This document shows positions 22,664-34,442 of a DNA stretch of 64,000 nucleotides, one piece after another. A program made the position numbers and the translations under genes. Within the stretch, counting starts at the first letter, position 1. Each line of letters starts with the position of its first letter. Under the pieces are notes generated by a model. It had not been told where the DNA came from. It did no database searches and saw nothing but the letters and a program-made list of their open reading frames with translations. Where the stretch lies: NCBI RefSeq assembly GCF_051020975.1, contig NC_135032.1:13144001-13208000 (forward strand), in the 5' to 3' direction. This stretch comes from Osmia lignaria lignaria (lineage: Eukaryota > Arthropoda > Insecta > Hymenoptera > Megachilidae).

Positions 22664-24874
22664 ATGTTTGAACTTTATGGAATGGATAAAGACGGTATGG
22701 TTTACCGATCTCCACCACCGAGAAGAAAAGAAGTCGATATATTAGAGGTAACTGGTTAAATCTCACTAATTTATCTTGGTAAAAAACTGTGATAGTTGGA
22801 CGTTTTTGTAAAATATAAGAAGGAAATGAATATCTTTGTAGACTTGTTTGCAACTATCGTCTCCAGAATTAATGAGAAAATTGCCTAACGGTGATGCGAT
22901 ACACCATGCAAAGGAAACCAGCGTTTCTACTTGTTTGGATAAGGATAAAGATCCAGCTAAAGAAAGGGGTATGTCTCGAATGAACGATGAATTAAGAAAC
23001 ATCTGTATCGAGGAGGAGGAGGAGGAGGAGGAGAACGACGACGTTGATTTTTCTTTCATTTTTCTAATTTCGCACATTAACAAGTTTACTCGGTATAGAA
23101 TAAATAGGCTGAAAGTTGAAAATAATTTTAAAGCAATTTGGTGTACACGCAGGACGGAGTATGTTGAGGAAGTGGATAGTGATGACGGGTTTCTTTTTCC
23201 TTGGATGTGCCTTGGTCGCCGGTATAGGATTACCTTTAGCTTTAGAGTTACGCAGCTCGCATTTATTAGAAGCTAGACTTCAAGTTGTACGACGAATGCT
23301 GTCCGAAATTCCTCTGATCGATGGGTAAGCGATCAACCTGTACGTATGTATGTATGTATGTATGTATGTCTGTATGTAGTTGTCCGGTGAAGGAGATGGT
23401 AGGAAAGCGTCGTCCAGTGAATAGTAGTAACTGAAGAGAAAGGAAAACTAAAGAGGAATAACACAAATTTCAGGCACAATGATTTTGCTTGGAACCTTCG
23501 AAAGCATCGAGGAAACACAAAGTTGAAAGACTTTCCGTTTGACGAGAATTTGTCAGAAAATGCGAGTTGGGGCTCGGAATGGCAAACCGATTTGGTACGA
23601 TTACAGCAGGGTATCGTCGGTGGACAATTTTGGTCGGTTTACGTTCCTTGCGAGGCACAATTTCTCGACGCGGTGCAGCTTACCCTAGAACAGATAGACG
23701 TGGTGCGTAGACTGGCGTCGAGGTATCCAAAGAGAATAAGGCTGGTGAGAAACAGCACGGAGCTGGAAAAAGCGCACAAGGATGGCGTGATAGGGAGTTT
23801 GGTGGGAATCGAAGGTGGCCACAGTATCGGTACGTCGATGGCGGTGTTGAGAAGTTTCCATCGGCTCGGGGCACGTTACATGACTCTGACGTACAAATGT
23901 AATACTCCGTGGTAAGTTTCGGCAGAAGATTGGTTATTTGGGAAAAAGCATAGAAGAAGTAATCAAAGAGGTATTTCGATCGTTCTCTCAGGGCAGATTC
24001 GTGCTCCGTAGAAGATCCGAATTCCGATGTGTCGTTAGATTTTCACAGCAACGGACTGTCGTTGTTCGGCAAAGCGGTGGTTAAAGAACTAAATCGATTG
24101 GGAATGCTGGTCGATTTGTCGCACGTGTCGATCAGGACGATGAGGGATGCCTTGGCAGTAACGAAAGCACCGGTGATATTCTCTCACAGCGCGGCTAGAG
24201 CGCTTTGCAATTCGTCCAGCAACGTTCCGGACGATATGCTGCGTAACTTGGTGAGGAAAGAAAGTTAAACGATAAAAGGATATCGAAGGTATACATGTAT
24301 GCTCTTGTTTGATTTTAGTCGGTGAACGGTGGTCTGGTTATGGTCAGCTTCGATAGCGGGCATTTAAGCTGCGGTGATAAAGCCTCCATGTACGATATTA
24401 TAGGTACGCGGTGGGTGGGTGAGCGCGCACGCTTAAGAACGTGCCTGAAATAATATTACATATTAACAAGAAGAAAGTAGAGTGTACTTGTCTTTGCAGC
24501 TCATATCAATCATATACGGCGAATAGCTGGTGTTAACCACGTGGGTCTCGGAGCCGGTTACGACGGAATACTAAGGTGGGTGATGCTGAAAAAAAGTAGA
24601 AAAGTATCTACATAGGATTAACTTGGCCCCTGTGTTCAGTCCACCGGTAGAGCTTCCGGACGTTTCCAGTTATCCCCTGCTACTAGCCGAATTGACGCGA
24701 GACCGAAGATGGTCAGCCTCGGACATCAAGAAGTTGGTCGGTGGAAATCTGTTGAGGGTGTTGAAAGAAGTGGAAAATCACGCGGTTACGGTGTCGCATC
24801 ATTCTCCGGCGGAAGAACTGATTTCTCAGCAGTTGATCGAAGACACCGCTTACTGCAGATATCACGACGAGTAA
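22664..24874 (+). CDS. Membrane dipeptidase (renal dipeptidase family, M19)
   Basis: Zinc dipeptidase of the DPEP family, hydrolysing dipeptides at the cell surface. Eight exons keep frame: 22664-22747, 22842-22968, 23153-23324, 23474-23911, 23992-24250, 24319-24403, 24500-24575 and 24640-24874, giving 491 aa. Residues about 78-101 are a single hydrophobic segment (WIVMTGFFFLGCALVAGIGL), so the protein looks type II membrane-anchored rather than GPI-anchored like mammalian DPEP1; no C-terminal GPI signal is seen. The zinc ligands of the family are all present: HND at 129-131, Glu 241 (VGIEGGHS), His 318 (VDLSHVS) and His 339 (FSHSAAR). A second ATG (22682) is in frame 18 bases downstream. An alternative last splice (donor GTAAAA inside the Asp-Glu end, acceptor at 25012) would change the tail from HDE to HDEWKL. 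Confidence 0.9.
23342..23378. repeat. (TATG)n microsatellite in dipeptidase intron
   Basis: About nine TATG/GTAT units follow the splice donor of the exon ending at 23324. Confidence 0.9.
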
Positions 24875-26748
24875 AACGCGTTTCGTACCTCTTTCCTACC
24901 GTTACGTCTTTGTACCTGGATTATTACTCTGTTTTTGCATTTTTAATAAAGTAGTCTTACAGATTCTCTGAATCGTTTTTATCTCATTTACCCTCCTTTC
25001 CTCTTGTTCAGGTGGAAGCTATAGCTTGAAAACGAGTAGGGACGATTCAACTTTTCCAAAGACGTATCTAAAGCACGCGTCAGCCGAATATGTACCACTA
25101 TTATAAACGCACGATTGCTTTAGCAACCAAAATAGGTGCTGTCTGTTGAGTCAATTTACCTTGTGCTTGTGGTACGTCTTGTTAGATCGCGTTCATCATC
25201 CGCATGGAATGTATGTCGAAGCAATTATTTAATATTCATATTCGTTGCAGTCATATTACTAACGAGTCCTATTGAAGTAGGTAACTTTTAACGATACCTT
25301 AATCTTTTTCATTGTTTTTCAACGATCTCGGACAACTGGGAACGATAGCGATTCAACTTTCGACCTTACCGCCTCGACGACGAATGCATCCATTAAAAGC
25401 TCGTGTTTCTCGAATAATTGTCAACTTATTTCGTAATTATCACGACGGCTAGTAGTGTCACCGAAATACATAGGAACCAAAAGTGTTTTTATTTGATGAT
25501 ACGGATCCTAACGCGTTGCGTTGGTTCGAAACGAGAGCGTATCGACAAACGACAGACAATTGATCTGCTTGCATAATCGTGCCGTGTTATCGCAATACTC
25601 GATAAACAATAACGTATAGCGGAATCGAAAGTTATACGAAAAAAGTGATAAGAGGGAAGCGATAGATAGAGACGGTTCTCGAGTGCTCGTCCGTCTGACG
25701 GCAAATACCGACCGCTCCTCAAATCCCTCGACTTTTTAAGACGACAGGAATGTATACGCGCGGCTACAAAACCCTGGTAGAAAAATTTACTATCAGTTTG
25801 GAGTTTAGAGAAGGGGAGAAAAGATTGGCAACGTAAAAATAGATGGAAATTGATCGCGAACGAGCGCAGACAAAACAAAGGGAAGAGCGTCGAGGAGCTT
25901 ACTTGAGAGCGTACTTTGAAGCTGTACAGTTGTACGTATACCGGGTTAAAGACTGTATGAAATATTAAAATTTCTATCGGTAATGAGCGCGTTACAAGGC
26001 GCCAGTAGCAAAGAAGCAAAGAAGCAAAGAAAAGCCGTTCCTGAAACGAGACGGTTTTGTGGCGCGGAAGTGGTAGGGGATTCGAAGATTATACTCGCTC
26101 GTTTGCAAGCTAAAAGATCAGTTTGGTCTAACATCGGTTTCGTTTCGCGTCGCATCTTTTTCGAGATTTCAAACTGTATATCTACTTACGAATGCAGTGT
26201 GCGAGTTCCGATAAAAACACGTTCAGAGAAGAATTGACTGATGGGAGAAGAGAGCATGAGATTTCAAGATCGCGTCGAGAAGAAATTATCGAAACTATCC
26301 GAAGCAAATTATTAAAATTATTAAGCTTTTACAGCAGACATAGAGGATTCTGTAAGATCAATTGAGAGACAGGTGAGAATCTCGGCGGAAAGGGAAATAG
26401 ACACAGCTTGTTGTGACAGTGAACTCGGGCGTAGATTGCGAGCACGTGTTTCTTGTATGTACATATACCTACTTGGTTCACGCGTCGCCTCCCAATCGAG
26501 CCTTTTTTATTATGTAGGTATATTATAATATTCCATCGTTTGTCACGAAAGCAAAGACGTTCGTAGACGTTAGATCTAACGATTGGCCATGCGTATCCGA
26601 TCGATCGATTGCTCTTTCGTTCTGCTAACGAGCACGAGATATCTTCCGATTTCGATTCGATTCGATTCGATTCAATTCGTTTTGTTTCAGACAAGCAGTC
26701 AGTCGGTTAACGGAGAAATCAAACCGGACAGAAAAAGTGGAAAAGAAG
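24875..26748. other. Spacer and neprilysin 5' region
   Basis: A polyadenylation-like AATAAA is at about 24943, just past the dipeptidase stop. The rest has no supportable coding exon. A consensus donor CAG/GTGAGA at 26372/26373 and a pyrimidine-rich acceptor at 26690 (GTTTTGTTTCAG) suggest a 5' UTR intron of neprilysin, so the untranslated leader probably begins left of 26372. The stretch is less AT-rich than its surroundings, which creates chance open frames on the minus strand. Confidence 0.5.
26373..26690 (+). other. Probable 5' UTR intron of neprilysin
   Basis: A strong donor (GAGACAG/GTGAGA) pairs with a strong acceptor (TTTGTTTCAG/ACAAG) 58 bases before the start ATG at 26749. GATTC repeats (about 26650-26675) sit just ahead of the acceptor. 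No transcript is available to confirm it. Confidence 0.5.
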
Positions 26749-29700
26749 ATGAAGTATAAGGTGAGACCTTCTTTCGAGCCTTTATTCTATTCGCGCATAC
26801 CGTGCGTTTTACCTTCTTCCTTGTATCGAAGGTGAAGGCAAAGTATGACGAGTAATAACGATTGTTGTCACGAGTTTATTTTTATATATATCATCGTTGT
26901 GTAAGTTACTTAACTATACCGTATATGTCAGTGTTATGCAATTGTGCGCCATGAGGTGTTCTTTGAAAGAAACGAAAAGAAGCGGGATACAAAGTTGTTC
27001 CGTAGCCACGGAAAAGAAGCGTACGATACAAATAACTGGTTATCGTTAAAATTACCACCGACGCGACGATTCCTAGAACAATATTAGTCATTGAGGAAGA
27101 ACACGTATCGCGAGGATGGAGATGGAGAAACGATTTACTATAATTATAATATTCCTTGATCGAAGAAACAAACTCCAAGGTGGCGATCATCGTGGTAATT
27201 GGACGACGTAGAATTTCTTTCCAATACGTAATTTAAATGTAATTTAAAGCGAAATTTCTGGAAGACTTTAATGGAAGAAGGATTAGAATATAGGGTACGG
27301 GGTCGGAGGAAAATAATGCCGAGGTAAATCCATCGATTCTGGGACAAGGTGAGAGAGCATCGATGCATACACGTGCAGTAATCTTACCGAAACGTTACTC
27401 GAGTCGAGTTCTGAACAGAAATACGGAACGCTTCGATTTATCAGGAATTTTTATTGCGCGCGGCCAGCTCAAGATGCTACATTATCGCATCGATAAAGTT
27501 GTGCCAATCTGCGAATGGAAAGCTTCCTAAATATGTATTATCATTTTCCTTTCTCATCTAGGTAAACGATCCCGAGGACGATGAAAGAAACAGCACGGAC
27601 AGGACGAAGAGAAACGCGACAATGTTGTGGTAATTAATTAACGCTTTCAGTAGGATTACTTTTTAACGCGTGGACCAGAGAAGCAAGCAGAGATGGCCTA
27701 GTTATCGAGGATCTTTTTAATTGGTTCAAACAGGCAATACGGTCACGGAGAGAAGAAGAAATTGAGCGGAAAAGAGACGAGGTTGGCGATGATCGTTGGT
27801 TTGTTAACGATTACGGTGATCGCATTGCTGGTAACGCTGACCTTACAAATAGCTATTTTCCGTAAAGAAGAATACACAGAGGACATGTGTCAAACCGATG
27901 AATGCGTAAAGACAGGTACATACTATATAAAAGAATTATCCACCGATACGAGTTTCAAATCTTCTTACTTGTTGCTTCTTATTTCGCCGTTGATGCGAAA
28001 CAATTGCTTTGACGTTCCAGCCGCTAGGATAATAGAGGCGATCAACAGATCCGTCGATCCTTGCGATGATTTCTACAAGTTCGCTTGCGGTGGTTGGATT
28101 TCGAAAAATCCTATACCGCAAAGCCAAACTTCATGGGATCAGTTGAGCCTTCTCAGGGAACGACTGTTAAACGATTTGAGAATACTTTTGGAGGAATCGG
28201 ACGAAGGCAATCATTTGAAATCGATCAAATTAGCTCGAACTTTGTACAAATCCTGTATGGACACAGGTAAGAAACGAAAATGAAAAGGTGCTTTTGTTCG
28301 TCCGATCAGAGTATCGAACGGGATCGTTACAGGCAGCGTCGAAGCATTGGGTCTAAAGCCTATCCACGATGCGCTGAGCAGTTTGGGTTTGCCGAAAGAT
28401 CCAGCTATGCAAGACGAGATCTCGTCAGATTTCGATCTTCCTAAAATTGCTGGGACGGTGCAGCGAGTTTTGGGTTTGGATCTTTTTCTAAACTTTTACG
28501 TGAGCGAGGATCTTCGGGACACGAGGAAAAACAGAATGATGGTACGCGTAGGTGTGCTAACGATTGACGAGAGATATCGGTAATATAAATAAATTATTAG
28601 TCGATTTTTAGATCGAACAAGTTTCTCCAGGATTCAGCGAGCGTTATCTTCTTGATCCACAACGATTCGAATCGGAATTAACCGAATACAAGGAATACGT
28701 AAAATCTATGATGCAACTGGCTGGAGCAGGAAACAGGAGCCTCGATTTTGCCGAGGAAATTTTAGATTTTAGCACAAAGGTCGCAAAGGTAAGCGTAAAC
28801 GAGGATACTTTAGAATTTTCCTACAACATAGATTCCTTCAGATGATGGCGACAGCGGAGGAAAGGCGTAGCGATAAACATTTCATTCACGACGTGACGAT
28901 CAACGCGTTGCAACAACTTACAGACGAGCAAGTGCAACAGGTGAATACGAGGGAAAACGAATTACGTATACAAACTACTTTTTAATCAACCACCTTTCAG
29001 TGGAATTGGACGAGCTACGTGGAAAGCGTGTTCAATAACACAAATGTGACGATAGATACCAAAGTGGATCGCGTGCTGGTCATGGATCTAAGATATTTGC
29101 AACGATTACCTCAATTACTAGCAATCACTCGAACCGTTACGATAGGTATATAAAAAACCATTATAAATACTTGTATTTCTTTCAAGTATGATAGATAGTT
29201 GAACGATCTTGGAAATTTTCAGCGAGATTCGTATGGTGGAGCGTTTATTCGACGGTCGCTCCATTGACGTTGCAACGATTTCGCGATTTAGGTTTCCAAT
29301 TTTCGCAAAAAGTTTTCGGCTTGAAAGAGAAGACACCCCGATGGAAAGCGTGTACCGGAAGCGCGAATGCAAATTTCGGCATGGCTCTCAGTTACGTTTA
29401 CGCGCGTAAATACTTTAACGAACGAGCTCGCAAGAAGGTAGAGTCTCTTTCTTTCTTTCTTTCTTTCTTTCTTCCTTGAAACATACGAATTTTTCAATAC
29501 ACCAAGAGGCTCTGGAAATGTTGTTGGATGTGAAAGCTGCGTTTCAAGAGATGCTCACCGAATTAGATTGGATGGACGTTGATACGAGAGCTCGAGCACA
29601 CAACAAGTTGAACGCGATAAGACCGTTCGTAGGAATTCCAGAATGGATCAACAACTCGACAAAGTTGGAGAAATTTCACCAAGGGGTAAGTTTTAGCGTC

Positions 29701-31103
29701 CTTTTCATTTCCTTTATCATTCGAAAACGAATGTTCGACTTATCGTAGATGGAGGTAATACCGGAACGATTGTTTGATACGTTCTTGAAGCTGACCGACG
29801 TAGGAATTAAGAAAAGTTTAAACAGTTTACGCGAAAAACCGAATAAAAATCGCTGGATAACAACTGGTACGACGGTGAATGCGTTTTACAGTGCGATTTT
29901 AAACTCTGTTAGTAAGTAATCTAGAGTCTCTCTAGATTGGATAAGTATTTCTTCTATTCGATTTACTCAATTTACTTGCAGCTTTTCCAGCGGGTATTCT
30001 GCATCCACCCTTCTATGGAAATGGATTAGAGTAGGTATCAACGAGCGAGATATATATATATATATATATATATACAGAGATAACGCTAACGATTAGTTAC
30101 GTACGATAGGTGTATCAACTACGGTGCCATGGGTGCTATAATGGGCCACGAACTTACCCACGGATTCGACGATCAAGGTATCGAGTCGACGACCGTTAAT
30201 ATTAATCGCAAAGATTCGTAAGCTGATCATTACCTCGATTGATGTAACTGACAATTAGTTATCCTTTTTATACGAGCCACGCTTTACCATTACAACTATT
30301 CTTTTTTCTTTATATCAGGTCGTAGATACGACGAGAACGGAAATATTAAGCAATGGTGGAGCGATGAGACGTTGCAACATTACCACCAGAAGGTTGAGTG
30401 TATAATTAAACAATATAGTAGTTATCGTTTACCGGAGCTGGGCAATAATTTCACGGTGAGTATCATCCTTGTACGAGAGAGGAATCAAAGAAACGTGTCA
30501 TATGTAATTATTACTGATAATCCAACAAATTGCTATTATGTAGGTGAACGGCTTTAATACCCAAGGTGAAAACATTGCCGATAACGGTGGCATACGAGAA
30601 GCTTTTAGAGCTTACCAAAGGCTTCAAAGGAGAACTGATAATCGATTAGTGGTTTTACCTGGTCTTGCCGGATATACTCAAGAACAGTTGTTCTTCCTCG
30701 GTTTTGCACAAGTAAGCTGATCCGATGAATAATTCTTTCTTTCAATAAAACGTTTATTGAACAAACGTTTATTTTCGCTTATTGCAATAATTCAAGATTC
30801 CACTGAAAACGTAACAAAAAGACCTTCAAGTTGTTTCTACTGTTAACTTAACGTAATACATTAATTATATTATGTATATTCTAATAATTTCTTGTCAAGT
30901 ATAAAGTTAACGTATTTGTTGTATAGGTATGGTGCGGTAATTATACGAACGGCGCGTTAAAGTTGAAACTAACAGAAGGAGTCCACGCACCAAATCATTT
31001 TAGAGTGATCGGAACTTTATCGAATAACCAAGATTTCGCTAAAGCATGGAATTGTCCGACCGGAAGTCCAATGAATCCACCTGACAAGTGTATTTTGTGG
31101 TAA
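26749..31103 (+). CDS. Neprilysin-like zinc endopeptidase (M13)
   Basis: Type II membrane metallo-endopeptidase that trims extracellular peptides. Exon starts/ends in order: 26749-26760, 27562-27629, 27734-27915, 28021-28266, 28333-28541, 28612-28788, 28842-28940, 29001-29145, 29223-29437, 29509-29685, 29749-29911, 29982-30030, 30110-30177, 30319-30455, 30544-30711 and 30927-31103; all phases agree, giving 763 aa, typical for M13. A charged cytoplasmic tail of about 44 residues precedes the membrane segment (about 45-67, MIVGLLTITVIALLVTLTLQ). The luminal part opens with the family block DPCDDFYKFACGGW. The active site GHELTHGFDDQG has HExxH at 594-598; the third zinc ligand is Glu 658 and the partner Asp 662 in GENIADNGG. 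The terminus CILW matches the family CxxW. The start exon encodes only four residues. Insects carry several neprilysins, so I give no symbol. Confidence 0.95.
29444..29475. repeat. (TTTC)n run in neprilysin intron
   Basis: CTTT/TTTC repeat near the start of the 71-base intron 29438-29508. It probably doubles as the polypyrimidine tract, since the acceptor itself (CAAGAG) is poor. Confidence 0.85.
30050..30074. repeat. (TA)n in neprilysin intron
   Basis: About 12 TA units in the intron between exons ending at 30030 and starting at 30110. Confidence 0.9.
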
Positions 31104-31363
31104 CTGAACAAGCATCGTTCCCAGTGCACATTGCAAATCCTCCGCACAAAACGTTAAAATGACCAAAATCATTGTCTCATTTCTGTACGCTCTGTAATAT
31201 ACATATACACAATAAAACATATATTGATCGTAAAGTTTTAAAAACAGACTTATTTGTAGGAACTAACGTGGAACTTAACGTGACAATTTTTTTACTAAAT
31301 TTTACGTCCCATAAATGTTGAACAGAATGCGAATATAATTTTGCAAATCAATTCGATGTTCAT

Positions 31364-33062
31364 TCATTGTTTTTTCTTCTTTTTCTTTAAACCCATTCCA
31401 CTCTCTTTCATACTCGTTTCCTTTTTTCTTTTCTTTAGAAGAACGTCGGTGACGTTACTTTCCGAGTCTAAAACACTTTTCTTTACTCTCTTAACTTTCT
31501 TTATGGCTATATTATTATTATTTTCTTCTATTGGCATCAAGTGCTTCTTTCTTTTTTTATTCAAAATAACGTTTTCATCGTTTATATTCGATAACTTGGT
31601 TCTCTTTTTGGGAATATCATCGGTTATTACTACATCGTCTTCTCTTTTATTCTTTTTTACGATCGATTTCTTCTTCTTCTTTTTCTCTCGAACGTTTGAC
31701 TCTTGTACTTCTTCTATGCCTCTCTTTTTTTTACACTTCTGCTCTATGAATTTCTTTGGAGAAGCATCGATCGACCTTACTTCCCAATCACCCTCCTTTT
31801 CGATAATAACTTCTTGACGAAGCTTAAATCTATTTTTTCTCAGTACCTCTTCTTCTTTCTCTTCCTCTTCCTCTTCCTCTTCCTCTTCCTCTTCCTCTTC
31901 CTCTTCCTCTTCTTCCTCATCCAGTTTAACTTTATTCTTATTGTATAGAAAATTTTTATACGGCATTGCGAGAGATAGACAAGTAATTCTGGCACCGCAA
32001 TTAACATTTTTCAGCATATGCAATTTATGTTTACTATATCTCCAAAGCTTAATTTCGCCGGAACTAGAAGCGGTAACTAATAAATCGTCCATAAAAGCCA
32101 TACATTTAACTCGAGAATCGTGCGCTAAAGCTTTCAGAGTTTGTACAGACTTCTCAAGATCGTAAAACTTTATCTGACCATTTTCCAGACCAACCGCGAT
32201 CAAATCATCCCTTAAAAATTCCACGCAAATTATCTTTGCGTCAAACTTGATTTCGCTATCGATTCCTGCCAACTCGACCGAGTATACGTCTATCCTTTGA
32301 TTAACGGCAAGTAAATACTTCTCCCCGTTTGGACTCCACTTGAGAATATTAACATTTTTAGCATCCAACTTTAACCTTGGTACTAAATTTGTCGCGTACG
32401 CTTGTCTTCCCTTAACCAAGTTCCATGTTCTAAGTATACCATCGGCTCCTGTAGAGAGTGCTATTTTTCCTGTCGGATGAATAGCTAAAGTGTTTACACC
32501 TAAACCTTTATGCGCTTTCTGCCAATGTTTTTCCATTTGCCAATTACCGCATCTAATGGCAGCTATAGTTCCATCGTTGCTACATGTAAAAAGATGAGAT
32601 GCTTCTGGGGTAAACGCTATGCAATTAACGGTATCTATATAAAAAGAAAAGTCATGAATATTTACATAATAAATATAAGCATTTCTACATACCGTTATGA
32701 TGCATTAATCTACCAGATTCTATTCTGTATCGCATATCGTATAAATAAATAGAATCATCTGCTCCACCAGAAGCTAAGTAATATTTATTGTTTGCGACAG
32801 AGCGCACACTACTCGTATGATTATGAGTTGCAAATGTTCTTTCCATTTTGTATTCCTGGAAGTTCATTGATTAGTTAGTCGATAAAATCATACCAGATAT
32901 ATTAATTATTAAAAGATTAAAAGATATACTTGTAACAAATAAAAATATAACCTATATAACAATGCGAAAAAAGTTTCCACTTACATTAACGATATTATCT
33001 ACTTTGTAACCGAGCAAATATTGCTCGTACGTTCCCACCACTATTTCAAAAGGGTTCATCAT
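31364..33062 (-). CDS. PAK1IP1: PAK1IP1 / Mak11-like WD40 protein (60S biogenesis)
   Basis: WD40 protein required for 60S ribosomal subunit assembly in the nucleolus (yeast Mak11); the vertebrate protein also binds PAK1. Three exons keep frame: 33062-32985, 32855-32693 and 32634-31364, giving 503 aa. The N-terminus MMNPFEIVVGTYEQYLLGYK is followed by WD repeats with GADDSIYLYDMR, CSNDGTIAAIR, GADGILRTWNL and ASSSGEIKLWRYSKH. After about residue 315 the protein becomes a long low-complexity tail: a run of more than 20 Glu coded by a GAGGAA tandem repeat, then Lys-rich clusters typical of nucleolar proteins. The tail is longer than in vertebrate relatives (about 390 aa in total). Its start is 366 bases from the divergent COX11 start, suggesting a shared promoter. 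Confidence 0.9.
31856..31919. repeat. (CTTCCT)n hexamer repeat, coding poly-Glu
   Basis: A tandem hexamer on the plus strand reads as GAGGAA (Glu-Glu) on the minus strand within PAK1IP1. The repeat keeps frame, so length changes would add or remove Glu pairs. Confidence 0.95.
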
Positions 33063-33428
33063 CTTCAAATTTAAGTAGATTTCAATACACAACTATTTAC
33101 CTATTATTTTTATTATTCGAATAAATATTCTTTACACTCCAACCGATTCCAACCAACGTGCTCCGACGTCAATGGACATCAAACCTGGTTTTCACTGCTA
33201 CTGTTTCGTGAAAAATACTATATATGATATTTGACATGTGTAAATACATCGTTTTTTTTATTAAACAATTCTAGCCTCAATGTAATTAAATAATAAATTA
33301 ACAAAATCAATTATTATATCATCTTTTATAAAGGGCAATTCTTATATGTGATAAATCCATTTATCGGTAAATTATAACAAAAATTTCTTTCTTTTTGTTA
33401 ACTTTAGGTTAATCAAAAGAGGAGCAAA
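33063..33428. promoter_or_regulatory. Divergent promoter region PAK1IP1 / COX11
   Basis: 366 bases separate the two start codons, with no exon between them. It must hold the 5' leaders and core promoters of both genes. I see no TATA box or consensus element I would name. Confidence 0.5.
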
Positions 33429-34281
33429 ATGTATTTAATAATACATCAGAAACTACTGAATCGCTGTACGAGACAGATACACACGAATGCATCTCGAATT
33501 TTATTCAATCAATATTATAATGCTGCTCAAAAGAAAAGATTGCGTTCCTCGCGTTTATACTGGAGTGGATGTGGTGTACTATTACTTGGATTGACTTATG
33601 CAGCAGTACCTTTATATAGAGTATTTTGTCAGGTATAATAAAATTTATTTTTAAATAATACCAGTCTTATATTACAAGACATTTCTATGATTTTATATGA
33701 TGTACCGTAATCATTTATTCGATAGTCCTATAGCTATGGTGGAACAGTATCTGTTAATCACGATAGTGCTAAAGTGAGCGCAATGAAACCTATTAAAGAT
33801 AAAGTATTAACTATAAAATTTAATGCTGATACCGCAGCAGCCATGCAATGGAACTTCAAACCTCAACAAAATGTAATAAAAGTTCTTCCTGGAGAAACTG
33901 CTTTGGCATTTTATACTGCAAAAAATCCATTGGATAAACCAGTTATCGGTGTTTCAACTTATAATGTGGTACCATACGAAGCAGGACAATATTTTAATAA
34001 GATTCAGTGTTTTTGCTTTGAGGAGCAGCAACTCAATCCACACGAAGAAGTAAGTTTAATAAAACTGGTTAAGAATAATTGTATCAACCTTTTTCTTTCA
34101 AATACAACAAATTATAATAATATTTGTTATTAAGGTTGACATGCCAGTGTTCTTCTATATTGATCCAGAATTTGTTGAAGATCCTAGAATGGAACACATA
34201 GATGAAATTATACTTTCCTATACATTCTTTGAAGCCAAAGAAGGAATTAAAATTCCTATACCGAACTTTATGAAAAAGTAG
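33429..34281 (+). CDS. COX11: Cytochrome c oxidase assembly factor COX11
   Basis: Mitochondrial inner-membrane copper chaperone that delivers copper to the CuB site of COX1 in complex IV. Three exons keep frame: 33429-33632, 33726-34049 and 34135-34281, giving 224 aa. Residues 1-40 are basic and poor in acids, as expected of a mitochondrial presequence. One membrane segment follows at about 43-60 (GVLLLGLTYAAVPLYRVFCQ). The copper ligands are intact: Cys 67 in RVFCQSYSYGG and the CFCF pair at 163-166 (NKIQCFCFEEQ). The C-terminal block MPVFFYIDPEFVEDPRM is family-typical. Length fits the matrix-tethered eukaryotic form. It is in divergent arrangement with PAK1IP1. Confidence 0.96.
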
Positions 34282-34442
34282 TAAATGTTATAAAAAAATA
34301 TGTTAATTTTTAAGAAATATGTAGAAATATATCGATAAGTGGATCTTTAATACTTTTTTCTTTATTTTTCGATAAATCTAATTTAAGATATCGTTTCGCT
34401 TAATACGTTTAATAGTGTAAAATAATTACTTGTACATAGGCA

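Noticed and set aside
22969..23152. In-frame continuation of the dipeptidase N-terminal exon with a Glu run
   Set aside because: The continuation never joins the catalytic frame. A GTATGT donor at 22969 and a CGCAG acceptor at 23152 remove it and give a continuous protein with the membrane segment.
25489..26019. 176-codon open frame on the minus strand
   Set aside because: It lies in a less AT-rich stretch where stops are rarer, has no domain-like pattern, and faces the neprilysin 5' region. I judge it a chance frame.
31341..31948. Phe/Leu-rich plus-strand frames over PAK1IP1
   Set aside because: They are antisense readings of the Glu/Lys-rich tail; the WD40 protein on the minus strand explains the sequence.
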